64,000 nucleotides of DNA from Flavobacteriales bacterium (lineage in GTDB: Bacteria > Bacteroidota > Bacteroidia > UBA10329): positions 1-64,000 of the forward strand of contig JACJZQ010000015.1 in assembly GCA_020635495.1 (NCBI GenBank). The letters are read 5' to 3'. Of the stretch, positions 17,292 through 26,675 are shown piece after piece. The notes below the pieces were generated by a model. That model made no database searches, had not been told where the DNA came from, and saw only the letters and a list, made by a program, of their open reading frames with translations. Position 1 is the first letter of the stretch, and every line of letters begins with the position of its first letter. Both the position numbers and the translations under genes were made by a program.

Positions 17292-18404
17292 TTATTTCTC
17301 GTACCCCAATTCCTTGAAAACGGGCTCCCAAGCAGCGTAGATCTGCGCCATTTTCTCAGAATCGTACTCATACTTGTTGGTCTTATAACCCTCGTAACTG
17401 CGCACTTCAGAACGAATATGCGGTTCAGCTACTTCGAATTCGAGTCCCAGTTTTTGGTACGCTTCGCGAAGCAAGTCCATCTCATTACCGATAAAATCCT
17501 CATACTTGAGTTCAACAAGGTTGCCTTCAGGAATCTGCTTTCGCGATTCGAAATACTTCAGGAACATATCCTTGTACGACTTCAGAACTCCTTCATTCAC
17601 CACTTCTTGCGGCCAATGCTGCAGCGCCACCATAGGAAGCGTTATGGTATACAACCTTTCTGTTGAGAAATACACGCGATACGGGTCGCGGTAAATATGA
17701 ATGAACTTGGCATCTGGAAAAACCTCCAAAATTGCTTCTACTCTACTCAGATTCTCAGGTGCTTTGATGATAAGCTGTTTACCACCGTGTCGGATGGTCA
17801 GCTTCTGCATAAAGTATTTCAACGCCTTTTGCCATTCTTTCTTCGCTTCCGCATCATCGAACATTACAAACTGCCTGAACGACCAGTAGAACAACTTCGG
17901 GAAGTAATACCCTGGAAGCATCGAACTCCACGTCATATTTCCGATTGAATATTCTGGCTCTGTTGGCATATCTACACTTAAGCGCAGATTGTCCATCGGC
18001 CTCTTATCTGGCATCCGATTACCCAGCATTCGCTGAAGCATCTTCTCGAAAGAGAGATACAACCATGGCATGAAACTTTCCTTCACTGATAGGAATCCTA
18101 ACTGCGGGTCTTTGCCCAGCAGATAATGTAAGTAAGTTGTTCCGCTGCGCTGATGCCCGAGAATGAAAACTGGAGCCCTTACTTCGGTCTCCTTTATCTT
18201 CTTGCCCCAACGCAGTCGCTCCCACCAAATAAGTGGTGTGTAGAACAGTATCATCATTGTCAGCACAAAGCATTTCGGGTAGAATTTCCACTCAATTTGA
18301 GCTCGGTATTTCCAGAACATGTGCATCCATGTGCTCATGTTGGCGCCCATCACCGTAGGTGCGGAGAAATCGAAGTGACTTTTTGGACCGATGATCTTGC
18401 TCAA
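17292..18404 (-). CDS. PAPS-dependent sulfotransferase family protein
   Basis: The 370-residue product has a hydrophobic N-terminal segment (about 45-61). Its 5'-phosphosulfate loop is I-L-G-H-Q-R-S-G-T-T-Y-L (81-92) and its 3'-phosphate motif is I-Y-R-D-P-Y-R-V-Y-F-S-T (about 236-247). These motifs define the Sulfotransfer_3-like group, which move sulfate from PAPS to lipids, sugars or proteins. Membrane association suggests a lipid or envelope acceptor. The frame opens with TTG; an ATG at 18350 is an alternative start that keeps all motifs. It converges on the biosynthetic run ending with the YHYH gene, so a link to that pathway is possible but unproven. Confidence 0.83.
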   Translation of the reverse strand: MSKIIGPKSHFDFSAPTVMGANMSTWMHMFWKYRAQIEWKFYPKCFVLTMMILFYTPLIWWERLRWGKKIKETEVRAPVFILGHQRSGTTYLHYLLGKDPQLGFLSVKESFMPWLYLSFEKMLQRMLGNRMPDKRPMDNLRLSVDMPTEPEYSIGNMTWSSMLPGYYFPKLFYWSFRQFVMFDDAEAKKEWQKALKYFMQKLTIRHGGKQLIIKAPENLSRVEAILEVFPDAKFIHIYRDPYRVYFSTERLYTITLPMVALQHWPQEVVNEGVLKSYKDMFLKYFESRKQIPEGNLVELKYEDFIGNEMDLLREAYQKLGLEFEVAEPHIRSEVRSYEGYKTNKYEYDSEKMAQIYAAWEPVFKELGYEK

Positions 18405-18454
18405 TAGAAAGGGCTCTCGTGCTGGTTTTCTAACTTGGCGGCAAATATGCAGAA

Positions 18455-20974
18455 TTGACTTCGAACCCCTTCATAGCCACAGTTCTGCATAGGTTGAATA
18501 TTCCACTATTCTTTTTGGCGTTTGTTACTTTTTCGAGCACCGTTTTCGCACAGCGGACAACGACCATTTTCGGGACAGTTACCGATCTGGAAACGCACCA
18601 ACCTTTGCCATTCGCCAATGTGGTTTTCCAGAATAGTTCGGTTGGAACGTTGACGGATTCACTCGGCAATTTCAAACTGGAAACCAAGAGGAATTTCGAC
18701 TCATTGGTGGTTTCATTGATCGGTTACAAGAGTCAGACGCTGGTTGTAAATCGCGGTGTAACGGAAGAACTTGCCATTCAGTTGGTGCCTTCTTCTTATG
18801 AATTGGGAATGGTGGAAGTCCGACCAGGCGAAAACCCAGCTTTCAAGATTCTCCGAAAGGTCATTGCCAACAAACCGAAGAATACGCCAGAAAGTCTCAA
18901 TTACTACGAATACGAAGCGTATCACCGCGTACAGTTCGACCTGAACAACTTCACGGAGAAGATCAAAAAGAACCTGTTTCTGCGGCCGTTCGACTATATG
19001 TGGGAGAACACCGACACCACCGAAGACGGCATCAATTACTTGCCAATGCTGCTTACCGAAAGCAGCGAAGAACACTTCTACCGAAAACAGCCGCGAAGCA
19101 AAAAAGAGGTTGTGAAAGGCCGCAGGACCTTCAAGTTCTTCCAAGCGCCCAAGATCATGGAGTTTGTGAACGATATGTACGTAGACCCGAACATTTACGA
19201 GAACTACGTTACGATTCTTGACCGCAGTTTCCCAAGTCCCATTAACGATTACTACAAACGGAACTACAATTTCCTGCTCGATTCAGGAATCCACGTTATC
19301 GATGGTCATCCCTGCCATCACATTTTCTTCAAACCAAAGGGCAAAAGCGATGTGGCCTTTACTGGTGATATGTATATCGATACTTCGCACTATGCGGTGG
19401 TTCAGACCGATCTAGAATTCAGCGTGGAGGCCAACATCAACTTCGTTCGAAACTATTGGATTCAGCAGAAATACTCGTTTGTGGATAGCACGCAATGGTT
19501 CCTGACCAGCAGCAGAGTGATCGGTGATTTTACTGTGATTGAGAACGCCAAGGATATGACAGGTTTCTTTGGGAAGAAGACCACGGATATTCGAAACATC
19601 AAGATCAATGAGCCGCGCGATGCGGAATACTACGCCACCGTTGACCCGATTGTGATTGAAGACAGCGCATACGTTCGCGATGACGCTTTCTGGAACGAAG
19701 CAAGACGCGACACCTTCTCAACTGAGCAGCAGAATCTGGTGAACATGATAGACCGCATGAACAACGACCCGAAGTGGAAGTTGCTCATTGGCGGCATCAA
19801 ACTCTTGGCCGATGGTTGGATTCCTTTCCGACAGATAGATATTGGCCATATCTACTCTTTCTACACGTGGAATCCCATTGAGCAGTCGCGGGTGAAATTC
19901 GGTTTCAGAACCAACGATAAGTTCAGCGACCAAGTGAAACTGAGCGGTTATTTGGCCTACGGAATTGGTGATAACCGCTTTAAAGGTGGCGGAAGTGCCG
20001 AATTCATTTTTCCTGGCGAACTGCGCAGAAGATGGGTTTTAGGTGTTTCCTACAAGAACGACCAATTCCAACAAGGAATGAGTCAGAATGTGATTGCCCT
20101 CGATCACATTTTTCGTTCGTTCGGGCAGATCAGTGGTGAGCAACGAAGAACCATGCTTGAGAGCTACAACACGTACATCGAACGACAGTGGTTTACCGGT
20201 TTGAGCACCCGTATTTCGATGTTCCGAGACCGATATTCTCCCCTACAACAGGATTTCAGAGTTCGTTCGGGACTGGACACGCTCAATGCTGAGAATTTCA
20301 CCGCTGCAGGTGCAAAATTCAATCTACGTTTTGGGTTCGGAGAAGACGAACTGCCGGCAACTTTCGATCAGGTTGACCGCGGATTCTTCTTCCGTAAGTA
20401 TCCGATGATATCGTTTGAAGTCGCGGTAGGAATCAAAGACTTTCTCAACTCCAATTTTAATTACCAGCATTACAAACTCAAACTCGAATACCAACTCAAA
20501 GCCAATAAAGCCGGTTATCTGAATATTCTGGCAGAAGGAGGAATCATCAACGGTAAACTCCCCTACCAATTATTGCATGTTCCAGACGGAAATCCTCTAG
20601 TATTCAATGACGACCACGGTTTCAACCTCATGAATTACATGGAATTTGTGAGCGACAAATACGTTTCGCTACAATTGGAACACCATTTCAATGGATTGCT
20701 TTTCAATCTCATTCCAGGTGTACGGTTGGCTAAACTCCGTTCGCTTCTAATTGGAAAGATCTACTTCGGAACGCTAACTGACCAGAATCGTAATGGCAAT
20801 TTCCTTTTGGCAGATGGAATGGAAGTTATGCAGCATCCTTACGCAGAGGTCGGATTCGGAATTGAGAACATCCTCAAGATCTCGCGTATCGACTTCACGT
20901 GGCGTTTAACGCAATTGGACAACTCCAAAACGCTAGGCTTTATCGTGAAGCCAAGTTTTTACTTCAGGTTCTAA
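18455..20974 (+). CDS. DUF5686-family outer-membrane protein with carboxypeptidase-regulatory domain
   Basis: The roughly 839-residue product has a signal peptide ending T-V-F-A-Q. A carboxypeptidase-regulatory-like domain follows (T-I-F-G-T-V-T-D-x-x-T-x-Q-P-L-P-F-A-N-V), then a long domain and a C-terminal beta barrel ending in F-Y-F-R-F. This is the architecture of DUF5686, a family widespread in Bacteroidota and presumed to be an outer-membrane channel or assembly factor; its substrate is unknown. No ATG is in frame before the signal peptide. Translation must start at TTG 18455 or TTG 18494, and the latter gives a more compact signal peptide. It is divergent from the sulfotransferase gene. 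Confidence 0.83.
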   Translation: MTSNPFIATVLHRLNIPLFFLAFVTFSSTVFAQRTTTIFGTVTDLETHQPLPFANVVFQNSSVGTLTDSLGNFKLETKRNFDSLVVSLIGYKSQTLVVNRGVTEELAIQLVPSSYELGMVEVRPGENPAFKILRKVIANKPKNTPESLNYYEYEAYHRVQFDLNNFTEKIKKNLFLRPFDYMWENTDTTEDGINYLPMLLTESSEEHFYRKQPRSKKEVVKGRRTFKFFQAPKIMEFVNDMYVDPNIYENYVTILDRSFPSPINDYYKRNYNFLLDSGIHVIDGHPCHHIFFKPKGKSDVAFTGDMYIDTSHYAVVQTDLEFSVEANINFVRNYWIQQKYSFVDSTQWFLTSSRVIGDFTVIENAKDMTGFFGKKTTDIRNIKINEPRDAEYYATVDPIVIEDSAYVRDDAFWNEARRDTFSTEQQNLVNMIDRMNNDPKWKLLIGGIKLLADGWIPFRQIDIGHIYSFYTWNPIEQSRVKFGFRTNDKFSDQVKLSGYLAYGIGDNRFKGGGSAEFIFPGELRRRWVLGVSYKNDQFQQGMSQNVIALDHIFRSFGQISGEQRRTMLESYNTYIERQWFTGLSTRISMFRDRYSPLQQDFRVRSGLDTLNAENFTAAGAKFNLRFGFGEDELPATFDQVDRGFFFRKYPMISFEVAVGIKDFLNSNFNYQHYKLKLEYQLKANKAGYLNILAEGGIINGKLPYQLLHVPDGNPLVFNDDHGFNLMNYMEFVSDKYVSLQLEHHFNGLLFNLIPGVRLAKLRSLLIGKIYFGTLTDQNRNGNFLLADGMEVMQHPYAEVGFGIENILKISRIDFTWRLTQLDNSKTLGFIVKPSFYFRF

Positions 20975-21050
20975 CCGATAGTTCGCTAAAAAGTATCTGA
21001 CATATTACATTGATGGTGACATCCGAAACAGAATCAGATAACTTTAAGCC

Positions 21051-21932
21051 ATGAGATTATTGTTGCTTGCGGCTTTGTTAATGATGAACGTGCTTGCCGT
21101 CCAAGCCCAAGTGCCTTTCCCAACCAGTAACGCTACGTGGACAAACACACAGTATGCGTACGTTTGGAATCCACCCAATCCTATACCTGACCTTAACCTG
21201 ATCGATCTGGATGTCTATTGCGTTCTAGGACAGGACACCACCATTCAATCTAACCAGTACACTGCCATTTACTATTGCCAATACATGTATAAAGGCGCCT
21301 TGCGTGAGGTGAACAGTGCCGTGTATTTTGTACCCGCAGATTCTACGCAAGAGTATCTTCTCTACGATTTTGGGGCGCAAGTAGGACAAACCTTGCAGAA
21401 CGTTTATGTCGGTAATCATTTCGATGAATCATTCATGCTTCAAGATTTTACCGTTCAGCAAACTGGAACGGAAATAATTGGAGGAATTAGCAGAAGAATT
21501 GTAAACGTGGAGTCATACCGATGGATTGAAGGTATCGGTTGCGAAACTGGACTTTTCATGGAGCCCTGGCCCAATGTTTCCAATTATGAAAACCGCTTGG
21601 AGTGTTTCACGTTGAATGATCAGATGGTTTATCCGAACGAAAGCACAGAGCCATGCCCGTATGTCTTCGTAGATGTCAATAACCCCGAAAACAGTTTCAT
21701 CTCGTTTGAAGTTTACCCCAATCCCACATTGGGAAACATCAATATTCAGATCAATAGTCCGATATCTGGATTCCTTGTCATTTCCAACTCATTGGGTCAG
21801 GTGGTTGATCGTTTTCAGTTCCGAAACAAACAACAACTGGAAATAGAATTGGAAGGCCCGAAAGGGTTATACATGGTTGAGATTTTTACCGAATCTGGAG
21901 AACGATTTACAAGTAGGATACTCAGACACTAG
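21051..21932 (+). CDS. Secreted protein with T9SS sorting domain
   Basis: The 293-residue product has a signal peptide (about 1-20), a mature domain with several Cys residues that I do not recognise, and a T9SS type A sorting domain over roughly the last 75 residues. That domain shows V-Y-P-N-P-T-x-G-N-I, then S-x-G-Q-V-V, G-L-Y-M-V-E-I and a basic C-terminus. It should cross the outer membrane by the PorSS and be attached or released. A near-consensus -7 element (TAACTTTA) lies just before the ATG. Its stop interlocks with that of the SET-protein gene over the palindrome CTAG. Confidence 0.85.
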   Translation: MRLLLLAALLMMNVLAVQAQVPFPTSNATWTNTQYAYVWNPPNPIPDLNLIDLDVYCVLGQDTTIQSNQYTAIYYCQYMYKGALREVNSAVYFVPADSTQEYLLYDFGAQVGQTLQNVYVGNHFDESFMLQDFTVQQTGTEIIGGISRRIVNVESYRWIEGIGCETGLFMEPWPNVSNYENRLECFTLNDQMVYPNESTEPCPYVFVDVNNPENSFISFEVYPNPTLGNINIQINSPISGFLVISNSLGQVVDRFQFRNKQQLEIELEGPKGLYMVEIFTESGERFTSRILRH

Positions 21933-22285
21933 GCCTGCACAAACTCCTCAAAATCATCATTGTAATAGATGAAAACCTCTTCACCTTTTTCAATGGAACG
22001 GGTTGAAGCAAAGGTTTGCGTCAGGCCATCCTTATCTTGACTCTTCACCTTGGCATTGAAGTTCTTATCATGATTAAAGAAGCTGCCCACATTGCTTAAA
22101 CACAATGCATAATGCTCATCATCCCACGGAAATTCTAACGTAGCAATGGCTTCAGGTAACTGCTCGTTATGGTGCAGCAGCGTAACATGACTAACCGCTA
22201 GAATTTCGCCAGCCTCAATATCACGCGTAGCGAAAACACCCTTACCATGTATTCGGCTATCCTTAATTTCAACACATCCGTTCAT
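21929..22285 (-). CDS. Small SET-domain protein
   Basis: The product is about 118 residues from ATG 22285 and is essentially one minimal SET domain. It shows I-H-G-K-G-V-F-A-T-R-D-I-E-A-G-E at the start, G-S-F-F-N-H-D in place of the usual N-H-S-x-x-P-N, and G-E-E-V-F-I-Y-Y-N-D at the end. SET domains are SAM-dependent lysine methyltransferases; bacterial single-domain members are common, and their targets are mostly unknown. The H-D variation at the SAM-binding knot is a reason for caution about activity. A longer open frame upstream (to 22678) runs antisense through the neighbouring gene and is rejected. Confidence 0.75.
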   Translation of the reverse strand: MNGCVEIKDSRIHGKGVFATRDIEAGEILAVSHVTLLHHNEQLPEAIATLEFPWDDEHYALCLSNVGSFFNHDKNFNAKVKSQDKDGLTQTFASTRSIEKGEEVFIYYNDDFEEFVQA

Positions 22286-22312
22286 TTGCTCAATTTTGCT
22301 GCGCGAAAATAG

Positions 22313-23092
22313 ATGAGAGATGCAATAAATACTTTTTGGCACACCATTGCGAAAGCGATTCAGAAACGGGTAACCTATTCTGAACAAGAGCAATCGGATG
22401 CCAGAAAGCAGGCAAACATCATCCGAAACCAAATTGCAGATTGGAAAAAGGAAGGTGCCATACCCATTGGGATGGGGCAGAACTGCTGCACTTCTTGGTA
22501 TATGAAGCAATCGGAAAACAAGTTCGCCTCCTACCCTTTCGATTGGATCGTTACGTCTCCGGAGATCATCATTGACATTCTGGATGATGACTTTGAGAGG
22601 TTGCTGGACCGCGAGCAGATCATCTCCAAAACCTACCGCGCTGGGCACCGCTATTATCACGATATCATGTTCGGACATCGGAATCCGGTACTTTCAGCTG
22701 ACGATCATGCCTATTTTCAGCGATGTGTAGCCAGATGGAAGGAAATGATGCAACAGCAACCTCCAGTGGTTTACGTTACGATAGTGCTGAATGAGGTAGA
22801 CAAGCGCAAAGACGTGCTGAATGGCTTCAACGGAAAAATGAAAGCACCAAGAGACCAAAAACTGGCCGACTTCACAGAAATGATGGAAAGACTGAAAGCT
22901 GTAAATCCGAATGCACAGTTTCTCTTTATTGAACAATACACCGAATCTGATTTTGATTTGAGCACAACACGTAAGACAGAAGATGTGATGTGGCTCAGGT
23001 TTTCCGTTAAAGGCAGTAACACGGGTGTTCAGTATCTCAATGCTTTTGATGATGAACTGGCAACCACCATTTTTAAAGGACTGAACACATGA
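22313..23092 (+). CDS. DUF1796-like putative cysteine peptidase
   Basis: The 259-residue soluble protein has I-G-M-G-Q-N-C-C-T-S-W early on, then Y-P-F-D-W-I-V-T-S-P. The paired G-x-N-C and P-F-D-W motifs are typical of the DUF1796 family, described as papain-like putative cysteine peptidases. A later H-R-Y-Y-H-D and V-V-Y-V-T-I-V-L-N segment are consistent with the core. The start ATG lies 28 bases from the divergent SET gene. Its last codons overlap the next gene (ATGA), implying co-translation with the DUF2007 protein. The substrate is unknown. Confidence 0.6.
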   Translation: MRDAINTFWHTIAKAIQKRVTYSEQEQSDARKQANIIRNQIADWKKEGAIPIGMGQNCCTSWYMKQSENKFASYPFDWIVTSPEIIIDILDDDFERLLDREQIISKTYRAGHRYYHDIMFGHRNPVLSADDHAYFQRCVARWKEMMQQQPPVVYVTIVLNEVDKRKDVLNGFNGKMKAPRDQKLADFTEMMERLKAVNPNAQFLFIEQYTESDFDLSTTRKTEDVMWLRFSVKGSNTGVQYLNAFDDELATTIFKGLNT

Positions 23093-23490
23093 AACTCGTT
23101 ACCATTAAAACCTTCTCTTACGACCACGAGACGCTCATTTACGAGCCCAAATTTCAGTCTGAGGGAATTCCGTATTTCTTGAAAGACCAGAAAACAGTGG
23201 CCATTGACCCACTGGTCTCCAACGCCATTGGTGGCATTAAACTTCAGGTTGGCGTAGAAGATGAAGAACGTGCACGAGCGCTTGTATCGGAGATTGAGAA
23301 GAACAATTCGTACACCGAATTAAGCGCAGTAATTACCGTTGATGGTCAGCAGTTTGAAAAGACATTGGACGAATGTCCAAACTGTGAATCGGAAGATGTT
23401 TATATGTACAAACAATCTGTTTTAGAGGGACTTTTCAGACCGTTTCAGAAGCGGGTCAGATACTGCAATTCTTGCTCAAACAAGTGGTGA
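23089..23490 (+). CDS. DUF2007-like protein with C-terminal zinc ribbon
   Basis: The 133-residue protein has an N-terminal ferredoxin-like alpha/beta domain with the DUF2007 pattern: exposure of a stretch of the type E-x-x-x-x-x-E-G-I-P-Y-F-L, then V-G-V-E-D-E-x-x-A-R-A-L-V. This family is annotated as putative signal-transducing proteins. The C-terminus adds two Cys pairs, C-P-N-C and C-N-S-C, about 28 residues between pairs, making a likely zinc ribbon. Co-translation with the DUF1796-like gene suggests a joint function, which is not known. Confidence 0.65.
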   Translation: MKLVTIKTFSYDHETLIYEPKFQSEGIPYFLKDQKTVAIDPLVSNAIGGIKLQVGVEDEERARALVSEIEKNNSYTELSAVITVDGQQFEKTLDECPNCESEDVYMYKQSVLEGLFRPFQKRVRYCNSCSNKW

Positions 23491-23558
23491 CTTCAATTGA
23501 AGTTAAAAACCCACAAACAGTTGAATATCAACACCAAACAAAAAGGTACTTGAATTCA

Positions 23559-24044
23559 TTATCCCAGTATCAACGGAAACTCACTTACAACAATTCCGTC
23601 CTCATCTGCATAGAGATACTGGCCAGGTTTGAAGTCTACACCGGCAAATCTCACAGGTAGGTTTTCCTGCCCCTCATTCCGTTTTACGCTCTTGGTCGGA
23701 TTGGTGTTAAGAGCCTTCAGTCCCATCTTCATTTCGCCAATGGGTTTTGAGTCGCGAATGCAGCCGTAGACCACAATTCCACGCCAGTTATTATTAATGG
23801 CCAGCGTTACCAGATTATCGCCAACCAACGCGCACCGCAACGAACCTCCACCATCAACAACCAACACTTTTCCAGTTCCATCCTTTTCCAGCGCAGCTCT
23901 GACCAAGGTGTTGTCTTCAAACACCTTTATCGTATGAATTTCCCCTTCGAAACAGGCTTCTCCACCAAAATCTCGAAAAATCGGTTCAGCCACTTGGAGT
24001 TTATCTAAGTGCTCATCGCACAGGTCGGCAGTTGCGTGTTGCAT
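23559..24044 (-). CDS. RraA-family protein
   Basis: The 161-residue protein fits the RraA fold from end to end. It has T-A-D-L-C-D near the start, V-L-V-V-D-G-G-G-S-L-R-C-A-L-V-G-D-N-L-V-T in the middle, and G-I-V-V-Y-G-C-I-R-D. The G-D-N/L and R-D positions are those used by HMG/CHA aldolases and oxaloacetate decarboxylases of the family. The length and the opening are those of RraA proper, which in gamma-proteobacteria binds RNase E. Bacteroidota lack a typical RNase E partner arrangement, so an aldolase/decarboxylase role is equally possible. Confidence 0.88.
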   Translation of the reverse strand: MQHATADLCDEHLDKLQVAEPIFRDFGGEACFEGEIHTIKVFEDNTLVRAALEKDGTGKVLVVDGGGSLRCALVGDNLVTLAINNNWRGIVVYGCIRDSKPIGEMKMGLKALNTNPTKSVKRNEGQENLPVRFAGVDFKPGQYLYADEDGIVVSEFPLILG

Positions 24045-24089
24045 TTACGTGTTCTATTGAACCGTTGAAAGTAGTAATTTGAGCACCTC

Positions 24090-24773
24090 ATGAAGTTATA
24101 TGTTCCATTTCTCGCAACGCTGATTCTTATAGCTGGGCTACAGATAAATGCTCAGGCACAACAAGATTCCACTGCGTTTGACTCTAAGTTCGGAGCCAGT
24201 TTGAACTACACAGGCGTATCGTTGATTGAAAGTGCCGTCATCGAACTTCAGTTCAAATACACCATGAAGCGGCATGCCATTTCGTTGGGCCCTCACATTG
24301 CTTACCATGACCTTTTTGGCGGACAAAGCGACTGGGAGCGCTATGGCGTTTCGTTAACGTATGAATACTTTCCCATAAGATCCAATCGGCTGTTCTCGCC
24401 TTTCTTGTTCTATGATCTGGACTATGCATACAGCAAATCGAGGCGCGAAGTAACGGTACCGACCTCCGATGGTATTGGAACCTATGCCGCTGCTCGCGAG
24501 GTGACCATGAACGGACTATCGCATCATTTCGGCATCGGAACCAGATGCAACTTTTATAAAGGGTTGTTCTTGCATTTGAGCGCTGGCGCTGGTCCAGCAA
24601 CCTACGGCAACTCAGTCTACCTAAGACCGCTGCACAGTAGCGAATCTGATGTTCGCGAACTGGAAAGTCCGTTCGCCAATTATCAAACGGTATTTACGTT
24701 TCGAATAGGACTGGCCTATCAGATCGGCCTCAGTAAACTGAAGAAGGGAAACCCTCAGAATTGCTGTGATTGA
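24090..24773 (+). CDS. Secreted, probable outer-membrane beta-barrel protein
   Basis: The 227-residue product has a signal peptide ending I-N-A-Q-A-Q. The mature part has alternating hydrophobic/polar strands with many aromatic residues (for example Y-G-V-S-L-T-Y-E-Y-F and G-I-G-T-R-C-N-F-Y-K-G-L-F), as in small 8-10-strand outer-membrane barrels. There is no lipobox or T9SS tail. The family is not recognised. It ends three bases before the convergent hydroxylase gene. Confidence 0.65.
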   Translation: MKLYVPFLATLILIAGLQINAQAQQDSTAFDSKFGASLNYTGVSLIESAVIELQFKYTMKRHAISLGPHIAYHDLFGGQSDWERYGVSLTYEYFPIRSNRLFSPFLFYDLDYAYSKSRREVTVPTSDGIGTYAAAREVTMNGLSHHFGIGTRCNFYKGLFLHLSAGAGPATYGNSVYLRPLHSSESDVRELESPFANYQTVFTFRIGLAYQIGLSKLKKGNPQNCCD

Positions 24774-24776
24774 CCC

Positions 24777-25658
24777 TTACCTATTGAACTCTTTAAAATC
24801 GACCGATGGGTCGTAATCATTCTTGGTTCTGATGGAATGCAATTCACTTTTCTCGTCAGAAGACCGGATGATCGGGAAAAACAATTGAACATACCACGGC
24901 TCCTTTACCTGATTCCACGCTCCGAACCGCTCTGGGTACTTTCTAGTGATCTTTGCGGTACCAAGCAAAACATCCCAAAGGAAAAGTAGATTTCCATAGT
25001 TCCCATTCGGGTGTGAAACGCCATCTTCTGCTGTTAATCCGTGGTGGGCAAAATGCGTGCTAGGCGTGGAAATTACCCGTTCAATCACCCATGCCAACGG
25101 GTTCAGTACCTTGTAACGGTACAGAAACCTATCCCACTTGGTTTCGCTGTGGGCCAGCAGAATAACGGTCAGTTTGAAAGGGAGATAGAACAGATAGGCA
25201 TAACCCATGCCGAGATACACCAACACGGCCGAAAACCAAATACCAGGCATCAAGGCATAATAAAGAACAGCGTTGCGATACGTGACCAGCACGCCCATTT
25301 CCTCTACCACGTGGTGCGGGCGGTGCAATTTCCACATAGTGCGATTGACGTGCGAAAGCCGATGCCACAGGTATTGCGTCAGGTCATCAAAAATGAGAAA
25401 TGCCAAAATGTGCCACCAGAATCCGCCCTCCATAAAGTAGTCTTCGAACTGCGGAACCGTGGACTGCAAGGCCCAAATGACAAAAAAGAAAATAGCAGGC
25501 TGGATAAGCGTTGGAAGCGTTACCAGACTTACCAATTCAATGGTGAAATCGTTCTTTGTTCTACGGTCGTGCAGATATAATCCGCCCACAGCTTCAAGGA
25601 TGCCCAAAACAAGCATCACTACTCCCGGAATCAGTTTGCTGAATATTTCTGGCTCCAT
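24777..25658 (-). CDS. Fatty acid hydroxylase/sterol desaturase superfamily protein
   Basis: The 293-residue membrane protein has the three His clusters of membrane di-iron enzymes: W-H-R-L-S-H, K-L-H-R-P-H-H-V and T-H-F-A-H-H-G, with a further H-P-N-G-N-Y-G segment common in the group. Its likely reaction is O2-dependent hydroxylation or desaturation of a lipid. It is a different branch from the 15470-16267 enzyme, judging by the His-box wording, and is not coupled to other genes. The substrate is unknown. Confidence 0.87.
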   Translation of the reverse strand: MEPEIFSKLIPGVVMLVLGILEAVGGLYLHDRRTKNDFTIELVSLVTLPTLIQPAIFFFVIWALQSTVPQFEDYFMEGGFWWHILAFLIFDDLTQYLWHRLSHVNRTMWKLHRPHHVVEEMGVLVTYRNAVLYYALMPGIWFSAVLVYLGMGYAYLFYLPFKLTVILLAHSETKWDRFLYRYKVLNPLAWVIERVISTPSTHFAHHGLTAEDGVSHPNGNYGNLLFLWDVLLGTAKITRKYPERFGAWNQVKEPWYVQLFFPIIRSSDEKSELHSIRTKNDYDPSVDFKEFNR

Positions 25659-25711
25659 TCTGAGTAAAAGTAGCAGGATTTTCTATCAGCCAATTACCGA
25701 CATTTACAACC

Positions 25712-26611
25712 ATGCAACGCGCCTATTTACAAATGCATGTGGCCATTTTCCTTTGGGGATTCACAGGCATTTTGGGTAGGCTTATCTCACTTCAAGAATA
25801 CCCATTGGTCTGGTGGCGCATTCTGATTACAGTCATAGCTCTTGGAGTCTTTCTCAAGTGGCGTGGCGAACTGGAACCACCGCCATGGAAAGAGATGAAA
25901 AAGATAGCATTTGTGGGAGGTACCATCGCTTTGCATTGGGTAACATTCTACGGTTCCATTAAATACAGTAATGTGTCCATTGCGCTGAGTGCCATGGCCA
26001 GTACTGCTTTGTTTACTTCCATTTTAGACCCGATAATGACCAAGCGAAAACCAAAGCTGTCTGAACTGGTGCTGGGTCTGTTCATCATCCTCGGCATCTT
26101 TCTCATTTTTCGGTTTCAGAAACTGTATACCGTTGGCATTTCATTGGGGCTGATAAGCGCCCTTCTGTGTGCTTACTTCACCATTCAGACCAAAAGTCTG
26201 TTGGCCAACCATGGCCCAAGAAATCTATTGCTCTACGAGTTGATAGGTGGCCTTGCTACCCTGACGTTGCTTGCTCCTCTCTACCTCTACCTCTTTCCTG
26301 CACCTGCCTTGGTTCCTGATTTTACGGATAGCGGCTATCTGCTACTTCTCAGCTTGATCTGCACCGTTTACGCCATGCAACTGTCCTATCAGGCGCTGCA
26401 ACACGTTTCGCCATTTGTTATGAACCTATCGGTGAATTTGGAACCTGTTTATTCCATTGTTCTGGCAGCATTCATTTTCCACGAACATGAAGACCTTAAT
26501 CTTGGATTCTATGCAGGCGCCAGCATTGTCATCCTCGCGGTAGCCATCAACGGTCTGCTTGAATGGAACACCAAGCGCAGGGCCCGCAAGCAGCCGCTGG
26601 TGATGCCGTAG
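25712..26611 (+). CDS. EamA-family (drug/metabolite) transporter
   Basis: The 299-residue protein has about ten hydrophobic segments arranged as two EamA repeats of five helices each, the standard DMT-superfamily layout. The early W-G-F-T-G-I-L-G-R-L-I and the G-x-x-L-L-C-A-Y-F-T-I start of the second repeat fit the family. It probably exports or exchanges small metabolites. The last residues are basic and cytoplasmic. The gene is divergent from the hydroxylase and is followed by msrB on the same strand. Confidence 0.88.
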   Translation: MQRAYLQMHVAIFLWGFTGILGRLISLQEYPLVWWRILITVIALGVFLKWRGELEPPPWKEMKKIAFVGGTIALHWVTFYGSIKYSNVSIALSAMASTALFTSILDPIMTKRKPKLSELVLGLFIILGIFLIFRFQKLYTVGISLGLISALLCAYFTIQTKSLLANHGPRNLLLYELIGGLATLTLLAPLYLYLFPAPALVPDFTDSGYLLLLSLICTVYAMQLSYQALQHVSPFVMNLSVNLEPVYSIVLAAFIFHEHEDLNLGFYAGASIVILAVAINGLLEWNTKRRARKQPLVMP

Positions 26612-26675
26612 TTGGTCGGGGTGCGAACATTATTCTGCGGCAGCCTGTTCTAACTTGCACTAAAACAGTATTGCC

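Noticed and set aside
22286..22678. Upstream extension of the SET-domain gene
   Set aside because: It runs antisense through the DUF1796-like gene, and the SET domain begins just after ATG 22285.
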